A stretch of DNA of 9,906 bases from UBA11524 sp964547515 (GTDB lineage: Bacteria > Bacillota > Clostridia > Christensenellales > Aristaeellaceae). How positions within the stretch are numbered: position 1 is the first letter of the stretch; each line of letters begins with the position of its first letter. The DNA is taken from contig CAZJOA010000105.1 of assembly GCA_964547515.1 (NCBI GenBank), forward strand, positions 1-9,906, written 5' to 3'. The translations under genes and the position numbers were made by a program. Positions 1-4,776 of this stretch are shown here, piece by piece. The notes beneath the pieces were generated by a model. That model did no database searches, was not told the DNA's origin, and saw nothing but the letters and a program-made list of their open reading frames with translations.

Positions 1-41
1 AAAAAACGCGCTGCCAGCCTTGTGTCGCTGACAGCGCGTTT
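1..41 (-). terminator. Intrinsic terminator of asnA
   Basis: A 14-bp inverted repeat (5-18 with 27-40, one G-U wobble in the minus-strand RNA) encloses an 8-nt loop. On the minus strand it is followed by at least six U residues, running off the window edge. It starts 13 bases after the asnA stop codon, as expected for a Rho-independent terminator of that gene. Confidence 0.9.
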
Positions 42-53
42 GCGTATCGTCAT

Positions 54-1061
54 TTACAGCAGCGTGATCCCTGCCTCGCGGCATTTGCGCTTTGTGTCCC
101 CATCCCAGATGGAGGACTGCACCTCGCCGATGTGTGCCTTGCCCAGCAGGAGCATGCACATGCGGCTCTGACCGATGCCGCCGCCGATGGTCAGGGGCAG
201 TTCGCCCTCCAGCAGCATGCGGTGATAGGGGAGCTGCCGCCGCGCATCGCAGCCGGAGAGGGTCAGCTGACGGTCGAGGGACTCGGAGTCCACCCGGATG
301 CCCATGCTGGACAGCTCCAGCGCGCATTCGAGCGTCGGACACCAGTAGAGCAGGTCGCCGTTGAGCTCCCAGTCGTCGTAGTCGGGGGCGCGGCCGTCAT
401 GGGGCTGCCCGTTGGAGAGCTTGTGGCCGATGCCGATCAGGAAGGTCACCGGATGCTCGCGCACGAAGAGGTTCTCGCGCTCCTTGGGCGTTTTGTCCGG
501 ATACAGCTGGAGCAGCTCCTCCGTGGTGATGAAGGTCACATCCTTGCTCAGCTGTGTGCGCAGCTTGGGGTAGCGCCCGTTCACCATGAGGGATGCGTCA
601 TAGATGCACTGGACGATCTCCTGCACGGTGTCCTTCAGGGTGTGGAGGTTGCGCATTTCGCGGGTGATGACCTTCTCCCAGTCCCACTGGTCGACATAGA
701 TGGAGTGGAGGTTGTCCAGCTCCTCATCGCGGCGGATGGCGTTCATGTCGGTGTAGATGCCCTTGCCCGGCCAGATGTCGTAGCGGTACAGCGCCATGCG
801 CTTCCACTTGGCCAGGGAGTGCACCACCGCTGCGTCCACCCCGGCGGCGGGGATGTCGAAGGTGACGGGACGCTCCACGCCGTTCAGGTCATCATTCAGG
901 CCGCTGGACGGCTCGACGAAAAGCGGCGCGGACACACGCTTGAGGTTGAGCGCCTGCGCCAGACGATCCTGAAAGGTGCGCTTAATCAGGCTGATGGCCG
1001 CCTGTGTTTCGTACAGCGAGAGCTTCGGCTCATAGCCCGCAGGAATGTGGGTGCGGTTCAT
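54..1061 (-). CDS. asnA: Aspartate--ammonia ligase (asparagine synthetase A)
   Basis: AsnA makes asparagine from aspartate, ammonia and ATP, releasing AMP and PPi. It is a cytosolic homodimer with a class II aminoacyl-tRNA synthetase-like fold. The 335-residue product spans the usual length (E. coli AsnA is 330). Family blocks are all present: VHSLAKWKR (about 80-88), SIYVDQWDWE (120-129), RAPDYDDW (224-231), LNGDLLYW just after it, ELSSMGIRVD (249-258) and the motif-3-like GGGIGQSR (293-300). The ATG at 1061 is chosen over an in-frame ATG at 1076 because GGAGG lies 8 nt before it and nothing similar precedes the longer start. It has its own extended -10 promoter and a strong terminator, so it can be monocistronic. 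The predicted leader is only about 27 nt, too short for a T-box. Asparagine auxotrophy-related control is not visible in sequence. Confidence 0.97.
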   Translation of the reverse strand: MNRTHIPAGYEPKLSLYETQAAISLIKRTFQDRLAQALNLKRVSAPLFVEPSSGLNDDLNGVERPVTFDIPAAGVDAAVVHSLAKWKRMALYRYDIWPGKGIYTDMNAIRRDEELDNLHSIYVDQWDWEKVITREMRNLHTLKDTVQEIVQCIYDASLMVNGRYPKLRTQLSKDVTFITTEELLQLYPDKTPKERENLFVREHPVTFLIGIGHKLSNGQPHDGRAPDYDDWELNGDLLYWCPTLECALELSSMGIRVDSESLDRQLTLSGCDARRQLPYHRMLLEGELPLTIGGGIGQSRMCMLLLGKAHIGEVQSSIWDGDTKRKCREAGITLL

Positions 1062-1094
1062 AGCATCATCCTCCATCGAAGAAGCATCCTGTAT

Positions 1095-1123
1095 ATCATA
1101 GCACAGCCGGGGGACAAAGGGAA
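1095..1123 (-). promoter_or_regulatory. Promoter of asnA (extended -10)
   Basis: On the minus strand the -10 hexamer TATGAT (1095-1100) is preceded by TGC, an extended -10. A weak -35 (TTCCCT, 1118-1123) sits 17 bp upstream. The predicted start near 1088 gives a leader of about 27 nt holding the asnA Shine-Dalgarno sequence. Confidence 0.6.
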
Positions 1124-1141
1124 GTTTTCTGTTTGTTTTTT

Positions 1142-1154
1142 GGCTGACTCAGCC
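1142..1154. repeat. Perfect 13-nt palindrome over the PHP gene stop codon
   Basis: GGCTGACTCAGCC is symmetric about one central base and covers the stop codon of the PHP gene. On the minus strand it is followed by A-rich sequence, so it is not a terminator for that gene. A T-rich run (TTTGTTTTTT) precedes it on the plus strand. It may be chance or a protein-binding site. Confidence 0.3.
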
Positions 1155-1925
1155 GATCCAGTCCAGAGGCAGGTCGGAGAACTGTCCGTCCTCGCCGATG
1201 ACAAAGGCGGGCAGGAGGGGTTCGGCGGACGGGTCCGCATCGAAGCGGTCGTCCGGACAGAGCAGCGCATGGGGCTGACGCGCCAGCACATGGCGCACGA
1301 AGTCCGCCGGGGAAGTCAGCCTTTCGGTCAGCCCCACGCCGAAGAGCTGCATGCCCTCGCGTGACCAGTGATTGTCCGACCCGGCCGTGCAGTACAGCCC
1401 CTTCGCCCTGGCATAGCGCGCCGCGTAGGTGTCCTGCGCCGGGGTGTTCCCCGCGTTGGCGACCTCAATGCCGTCGGTGAAGCGCGTGCAGATGCGGATG
1501 TCCTTCAAATAGTCCCGCATGCGGAAGGGATGTGCCTGGATGACGCATCCGCCCGCCGCATGGACATGCTCATACTGTTCGCGGCGCGACCAGCGCTCCA
1601 TGTCCGGGTGATCGAGCAGGAATTGCTTGTTAAGCCCGTAGATGAGGTATTCGTCGCCCATGAAGTTCTCCTCCCAGCCGAAGAAGACATCCAGGCCGAT
1701 CCTCTGGCCCTCGTTCCAGGCATCCTCAAAGCCTTCGCAGAAGCAGTCGATCCTGTCCTTCCACCTGCCGGCACGCGGCGCAGCGGTGTTCCCGCCGAAA
1801 AAGTGATCCGTGATGAAAATGCCCTGATAGCCCATGGCCTTGTAGAACCGCGCCTGCTGCGCACCGGTGGAGACACCGCACGCGCTGCCCTGACAGGTGT
1901 GCATATGGGTTTCGTAGCGATACAT
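1149..1925 (-). CDS. PHP-domain metal-dependent phosphoesterase
   Basis: The product is 258 residues and carries the PHP (polymerase and histidinol phosphatase) metal-ligand pattern: HMH at 7-9, TDH at 39-41, a Glu in GWEEN (85-86), QAHP with His132, EVANAGN (154 onwards) and GSDNH with Asp184 and His186. PHP proteins hydrolyse phosphoesters with a two- or three-metal centre. The substrate cannot be told from sequence; candidates are nucleotide or sugar phosphates. There is no extra domain, so it is a stand-alone PHP protein and not a DNA polymerase subunit. The ATG at 1925 is chosen over an in-frame start at 1982 because AGGGAGG lies 9 nt before it, the PHP fold begins immediately after, and the -10 element of its promoter lies inside the longer version. 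No terminator follows, so read-through into asnA, 87 bp on, is possible. Confidence 0.88.
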   Translation of the reverse strand: MYRYETHMHTCQGSACGVSTGAQQARFYKAMGYQGIFITDHFFGGNTAAPRAGRWKDRIDCFCEGFEDAWNEGQRIGLDVFFGWEENFMGDEYLIYGLNKQFLLDHPDMERWSRREQYEHVHAAGGCVIQAHPFRMRDYLKDIRICTRFTDGIEVANAGNTPAQDTYAARYARAKGLYCTAGSDNHWSREGMQLFGVGLTERLTSPADFVRHVLARQPHALLCPDDRFDADPSAEPLLPAFVIGEDGQFSDLPLDWIG

Positions 1926-1960
1926 GGGGATCAGCCTCCCTTTGACACTTGTACGGTTGC

Positions 1961-1989
1961 AGTATACGCCTTTTTGTCCCAAAAGGCAA
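1961..1989 (-). promoter_or_regulatory. Promoter of the PHP gene
   Basis: On the minus strand TTGCCT (1984-1989) and TATACT (1961-1966) are separated by exactly 17 bp. Five of six -10 bases match the SigA consensus. The predicted start is near 1954, giving a leader of about 29 nt that contains the AGGGAGG ribosome binding site. Confidence 0.75.
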
Positions 1990-2013
1990 GTGCCGGTGTA
2001 TCAGCCTTTCCTC

Positions 2014-2042
2014 TTGACATTTTCCGCTCGCCCTGCTATCAT
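2014..2042 (+). promoter_or_regulatory. Promoter of the 2075-3238 gene pair
   Basis: A perfect -35 TTGACA (2014-2019), a 17-bp spacer and TATCAT (2037-2042) preceded by TGC (extended -10) form a near-consensus SigA promoter. The predicted start near 2049 lies after a possible TTG start at 2045, which rules that start out and supports the ATG at 2075. Confidence 0.88.
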
Positions 2043-2074
2043 GCTTGTATGAAGATGGACAGAGGTGTTTTGCC

Positions 2075-2569
2075 ATGACGGGATGGATCATCGCCGCGGC
2101 ACTGGTGCTGCTGACGGGGCTGTATGTGCTGCGCCGACGGCTGAAGACGCGGCAGCAGCGGGAGGCGACGCTCATGGCGCGGATGCGTTCCTCGGTGCTG
2201 TATGCGCAGCTGTATCCGGTGCTGGTCAAATGCGGGCAGTGCTGCCTGGAGCGGGTGGTCATCCGGCCGGAGGAGGTGCGCATCGAGCTGTATAAGCCGA
2301 TGAACCGTTCGTACCGTTTTTCGTTTGAGGCGCATGGGCTTGATCCGGTGGATCGGCCGGTGGCGCTGCGGGCATTGGCGCAGTCCATCGCGCTGGACGT
2401 GCCCGTTTTGGCCGATCCGGCGAAGTACTACTTCTCGACGCATTCCGCCCCGCGTGACGGCGGCGGGAATTACCACTGGTATGAATACGCTGTCCAGATC
2501 GACTATAAGGACATGATGCTCCGCGCATGGTATGACCATGCCGAGCCGGAGGAAGGCATTATCCGCTGA
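2075..2569 (+). CDS. Small membrane-anchored protein of unknown function
   Basis: I do not recognise this 164-residue protein. Residues 4-18 form one hydrophobic segment directly followed by the basic run RRRLK, so an N-terminal membrane anchor with the rest in the cytoplasm is the likeliest topology. The soluble part holds a Cys cluster (KCGQCC, about 50-55), an IRPEEVRIELYKP segment and an aromatic C-terminal half with NYHWYEYAV, which looks like a small beta-rich domain. The start is set by GAGGTG 7 nt before the ATG and by the promoter just upstream. It is the first gene after a strong promoter and lies 36 bp before the DUF4867 gene, with no terminator between, so the two are probably co-transcribed. 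Coding is supported by the promoter, ribosome binding site and codon pattern, not by homology. Confidence 0.7.
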   Translation: MTGWIIAAALVLLTGLYVLRRRLKTRQQREATLMARMRSSVLYAQLYPVLVKCGQCCLERVVIRPEEVRIELYKPMNRSYRFSFEAHGLDPVDRPVALRALAQSIALDVPVLADPAKYYFSTHSAPRDGGGNYHWYEYAVQIDYKDMMLRAWYDHAEPEEGIIR

Positions 2570-2605
2570 AGCACAGGCGGTATTGTAGAATAGGAGGCAA
2601 TTTGT

Positions 2606-3238
2606 ATGCAGATTCTTTCCGTTTTTGACGATGCATTCCGACCCTATGGGCGCGTGGTGGAGGGCTACCCGGTGGAGGGGATCCTCAAGGCGCTGGCGGA
2701 GACGCCCTGCACCGATGCCGTGGTGTACGAGCCGCGCATCGAGGCGCTCCATCAGGCGGAGCATGCCGAGGAGATCGGCGCGGCGCTCTATGGCGGCATG
2801 CCCTTCCAGCTGGGCTTCTGCAACGGCATGAACACCAGGCTGAACTGCCTGGAATTCCATCGGGATTCCGAATTCAACCTGGGCACGGAGGACTTCATCC
2901 TCCTGGTGGCGAAGGAAGAGGAGATCATCGACGGGAAGCTGGACACGGCGAAGGTGAAGGCCTTCAAAGCACCGGCGGGGGTGCTGGTGGAGTGCTTTGC
3001 GACGACGCTACACTATGCGCCGTGCTCTGCGAAGGCCGGACAGGGCTTCCGCGTGCTGATCGCGCTGCCGGAGAAGACGAACACGGAGCATCGTCCGGCG
3101 AACCATGCCAACACGCTGGATCACATGCTGTGGGCGCGGAACAAGTGGCTGCTGGCGCATCCCGACACCGCTGAGGCGGCGCAGGGCGCGTGGGTCGGCC
3201 TGGTGGGCGAGAACATCGACATCGCCAAGGACATCTGA
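2606..3238 (+). CDS. DUF4867 family protein
   Basis: The 210-residue product matches my memory of DUF4867, a Firmicutes family of about this length starting MQI.SVFD..F..YG and with the block YGGMP.QLGFCNGMN near residue 60-80. The family has no established biochemical role. A histidine/glutamate block (EFHRDSEFN, about 87-95), the conserved-looking LHYAPC segment (about 136-141) and the beta-rich pattern suggest a cupin-like metal-binding barrel, which would fit a sugar isomerase-type or small-molecule enzyme; this is inference only. There is no signal peptide or membrane segment, so it is cytosolic. AGGAGG lies about 9 nt before the ATG. It is the second gene of the plus-strand pair and ends at the convergent hairpin region. 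Confidence 0.85.
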   Translation: MQILSVFDDAFRPYGRVVEGYPVEGILKALAETPCTDAVVYEPRIEALHQAEHAEEIGAALYGGMPFQLGFCNGMNTRLNCLEFHRDSEFNLGTEDFILLVAKEEEIIDGKLDTAKVKAFKAPAGVLVECFATTLHYAPCSAKAGQGFRVLIALPEKTNTEHRPANHANTLDHMLWARNKWLLAHPDTAEAAQGAWVGLVGENIDIAKDI

Positions 3239-3266
3239 GCCTGATTTATCTGCTGACCCCCAAAAA

Positions 3267-3296
3267 AGCCGATCCCGCACCATGACGGGGTCGGCT
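3267..3296 (-). terminator. Minus-strand intrinsic terminator, left copy of twin hairpin
   Basis: An 11-bp GC-rich stem (3267-3277 with 3286-3296, one wobble) with an 8-nt loop is followed on the minus strand by six U residues. It would stop minus-strand transcripts arriving from the zinc-ribbon gene before they run antisense into the DUF4867 gene. On the plus strand no U tract follows, though the hairpin starts 29 nt after the DUF4867 stop. Confidence 0.7.
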
Positions 3297-3361
3297 CAAA
3301 CTGTCAAAAAAGGCGTGTTTTCAGCAGCAGTAATTCGCCGTCTGCAAGACTCTCATCGTAT

Positions 3362-3380
3362 CGACCGGCTTTGCCGGTCG
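3362..3380. repeat. 8-bp hairpin with TTT loop
   Basis: CGACCGGC and GCCGGTCG pair perfectly around a TTT loop. The core GGCTTTGCC recurs in the hairpin at 3441-3469. GC-rich sequence follows on the plus strand, so it is not a good terminator by itself. Confidence 0.6.
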
Positions 3381-3388
3381 GGCGGGGC

Positions 3389-3425
3389 GTTTTCCGTAGT
3401 GAAATGCAATTTCACGGAGGAAAAC
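3389..3425. repeat. Two-tier interrupted hairpin
   Basis: GTTTTCC (3389-3395) pairs with GGAAAAC (3419-3425), and inside it GTGAAAT (3399-3405) pairs with ATTTCAC (3409-3415) around a GCA loop. The two perfect 7-bp tiers are separated by a 3x3 internal loop. Confidence 0.6.
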
Positions 3426-3440
3426 ATTCCGCAGCTATCC

Positions 3441-3469
3441 TCGAAAAAGTGGCTTTGCCACTTTTTCGA
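3441..3469. terminator. Bidirectional intrinsic terminator between convergent genes
   Basis: A perfect 13-bp inverted repeat (3441-3453 with 3457-3469) has a TTT loop. Its inner stem AGTGGC/GCCACT is followed by a T run, and the outer arm starts with an A run, so on either strand it reads as a GC stem followed by U5. It can end both the DUF4867 transcript (plus) and the zinc-ribbon transcript (minus). Confidence 0.75.
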
Positions 3470-3476
3470 CACCCTG

Positions 3477-3508
3477 AAGCCGATCCCGTGCCATGACGGG
3501 GTCGGCTT
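3477..3508. terminator. Right copy of twin hairpin, next to the zinc-ribbon gene
   Basis: A 12-bp stem (3477-3488 with 3497-3508) with an 8-nt loop begins 8 nt past the zinc-ribbon stop codon. It is almost identical to the hairpin at 3267-3296. No proper U tract follows on either strand (only UUU or UU), so by itself it is a weak terminator or an mRNA 3'-end stabiliser. Confidence 0.5.
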
Positions 3509-3516
3509 TCCTGTGT

Positions 3517-3729
3517 TCAGTTCCCGAACAGGAAGTCCAGCACGTTCATCGCTGTGTCCTCCTGCTGCTTGTACAGCTCGGTGTAGCCGCATTGGGTGCA
3601 GGTCACGGTGACGAACCGCTTGTTCTGGATGTCGAAGAGCTTCGCGAAATTCCCGCCCGTGGCCTGGAACTGGTCGGACTCGTAGTGATGATTGCCGCAT
3701 TTGATGCAGGTGTACTGCTTTCGCTCCAT
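3517..3729 (-). CDS. Small zinc-ribbon protein (PF09855-like)
   Basis: The complete 70-residue protein has two Cys pairs, C8-x2-C11 and C44-x2-C47, the ligand set of a zinc ribbon. The segment ATGGNFAKLFDIQNKRF before the second pair and TCTQCGYTELYK around it are typical of the Zinc-ribbon_13 family (COG3478, predicted nucleic-acid binding). Function is not known beyond likely zinc and nucleic-acid binding in the cytosol. AAGGAGG sits 8-9 nt before the ATG. It has its own extended -10 promoter, a leader that begins with a stable hairpin, and converges with the DUF4867 gene across a shared terminator region. It is a single-gene unit unless the upstream minus-strand operon reads through. Confidence 0.9.
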   Translation of the reverse strand: MERKQYTCIKCGNHHYESDQFQATGGNFAKLFDIQNKRFVTVTCTQCGYTELYKQQEDTAMNVLDFLFGN

Positions 3730-3746
3730 GCTGATGCCTCCTTGGC

Positions 3747-3766
3747 GGACGGCTCAAGTGCCGTCC
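3747..3766 (-). promoter_or_regulatory. 5'-end stem-loop in the zinc-ribbon gene leader
   Basis: GGACGGC and GCCGTCC pair perfectly (7 bp) around a 6-nt loop. The hairpin starts 1-3 nt after the predicted transcription start and ends just before the AAGGAGG site. It may protect the mRNA 5' end. Confidence 0.45.
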
Positions 3767-3774
3767 ATGATGGG

Positions 3775-3803
3775 ATGATACCAGCATTTTGTGCGGAAAT
3801 CAA
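3775..3803 (-). promoter_or_regulatory. Promoter of the zinc-ribbon gene
   Basis: On the minus strand TTGATT (3798-3803), a 17-bp spacer and TATCAT (3775-3780) preceded by TGG form an extended -10 SigA-like promoter. The predicted start is near 3768, about 39 nt before the ATG. Confidence 0.72.
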
Positions 3804-3842
3804 GGGGGAATGACCGAAAACATCGGATTCGCGGCTGAAATG

Positions 3843-4322
3843 TCAGCCTTTTCCCTTTTTCCGGCGGACGGGTTCGGGCTTGCGTTCCGCCGGGAAGTTC
3901 GCCGCGATCCAGGCGCGTACCTTCTCCGGGTCACGCACGCCGCGCAGGTACACCGCCGTGCCCCTTTGGCGGATGTGGCATACCCCGCAGCATTTCTCGA
4001 TCCAGCCCTGCCGGACGATGATCTCACCGGCGAGCACACCGCTGATGACGGTCTCCTCGTTGCGTCCCAGCCGGGCGATGATCCGCGCCCCGCGGATGTC
4101 GGTCGCCGGGAGGAAAATGTATGTCCCCAGATACAGCCGCAGACACCACACGAAGGCCAGCAGCACCAGGATGCCCATGGTCGCCAGCATCGGCCAGCAG
4201 ACGCTCAGCGGCAGCATCACCAGCATGATGGTGCTGAGCAGCAGCATCGCCAGCACCATCGGCCACGCGGCGGACAGCGCCACCCCCAGGGTGTGGGTCT
4301 TCATTTCCAGGCGTTCATGCAT
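3843..4322 (-). CDS. Two-TM membrane protein with PH-like domain
   Basis: The 159-residue product has two hydrophobic segments at about 13-37 and 41-64, then a soluble cytosolic region (about 66-145) with a beta-rich pattern ending GTAVYLRGVRDPEKVRAWI, and a very basic tail (RRKKGKG). Two TM helices followed by such a domain resemble the bacterial PH-like (bPH2, DUF304-related) membrane proteins, whose role is mostly unknown. The ATG at 4322 is preferred over a longer frame starting at 4448 because AGGGAGG lies 6 nt before it and the longer version would be embedded in the preceding gene. The start overlaps the preceding gene end by 8 nt (ATGCATGA), so translation is probably coupled. It is the last gene of the minus-strand block. 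No convincing terminator follows; a 4-bp hairpin near 3813-3825 is too weak. Confidence 0.75.
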   Translation of the reverse strand: MHERLEMKTHTLGVALSAAWPMVLAMLLLSTIMLVMLPLSVCWPMLATMGILVLLAFVWCLRLYLGTYIFLPATDIRGARIIARLGRNEETVISGVLAGEIIVRQGWIEKCCGVCHIRQRGTAVYLRGVRDPEKVRAWIAANFPAERKPEPVRRKKGKG

Positions 4323-4776
4323 CGTGATCCTCCCTTTCCGCCAGCATGGCATCGATGATCTGACATGCGCTGCGGATGATGCGCACGCAGGGGCGTTGGG
4401 CGTAGTATTCGGGTGTGCGCTCCTCGGGGGTCGGGTTTTCCGGGACACCCGCCTTGCCCAGCAGTTCGGCGCAGGAGATCGTCCCGTTGCGCTTGACGAA
4501 TTCCCGGTGGACGGCCTGCACCCGCGCGTAGGTCTGCGGACGATGCGCCTTTTCTGCGCCGTCCGCGCCTTCCAATGCGCCGCAGAGCATCACCGCCGCG
4601 GAGAATGCGCCGCAGTGCAGACGCAGCCGTCCCATGCCGCCGCCGAACCCCACGGAGAGCATCGCGGCCTGTTCCTCCGTCAGCGAAAGCACATCGGCAT
4701 AGGCCGTCAGCACCGCCTGGGCGCAGTTGCGTCCCTCGGCGAAGGCGCGCACGGCCTGTTTTTCGCGTTCCGTCAT
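4315..4776 (-). CDS. C_GCAxxG_C_C family protein
   Basis: The 153-residue product has the Cys spacing of the C_GCAxxG_C_C family (PF09719, TIGR01909): Cys18 in RNCAQAV, Cys55 in the block GFGGGMGRLRLHCGAFSA, Cys102 in ISCAELL and Cys130/Cys138 near the C-terminus. An extra Cys65 is present. Members are small helical proteins, often near redox genes, thought to bind a metal or cofactor through the cysteines; no activity is settled. The CGAxxG part reads CGAFSA, so the usual last glycine is alanine. AGGAGG lies 7 nt before the ATG. The start overlaps the phosphotransferase stop as ATGA (4 nt) and its own end overlaps the next gene by 8 nt, which points to tight co-expression of the three genes. 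Confidence 0.88.
   Translation of the reverse strand: MTEREKQAVRAFAEGRNCAQAVLTAYADVLSLTEEQAAMLSVGFGGGMGRLRLHCGAFSAAVMLCGALEGADGAEKAHRPQTYARVQAVHREFVKRNGTISCAELLGKAGVPENPTPEERTPEYYAQRPCVRIIRSACQIIDAMLAEREDHDA

Larger units (their letters stand above)
3262..3508. repeat. Composite palindrome-rich intergenic element
   Basis: The gap between the convergent genes has no coding sequence. It is bounded by two near-identical hairpins (3267-3296 and 3477-3508; their 29-nt cores differ at two loop bases). Between them lie hairpins at 3362-3380, 3389-3425 and 3441-3469. Just inside the boundaries, 3297-3315 and the reverse complement of 3458-3476 are imperfect inverted repeats sharing a TGTC.AAAAA core. 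The structure resembles a non-autonomous dispersed repeat (MITE- or REP-like) in a terminator region, but dispersal cannot be shown from one copy. Confidence 0.55.

Noticed and set aside
1062..1123. T-box or other riboswitch before asnA
   Set aside because: The predicted leader is only about 27 nt, far too short for a T-box, and no conserved riboswitch element is visible.
1142..1154. Terminator of the PHP gene
   Set aside because: The palindrome leaves almost no loop and is followed by A residues, not U residues, on the minus strand.
132..1364. A 410-codon plus-strand open frame opposite asnA and the PHP gene
   Set aside because: Same reason: it lies antisense to two well-supported genes, crosses their intergenic promoter and has low-complexity composition.
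3843..4448. Longer 201-codon form of the PH-like membrane protein
   Set aside because: The added N-terminus is Arg, Pro and Ser-rich and lies wholly inside the C_GCAxxG_C_C gene; the start at 4322 has the ribosome binding site.
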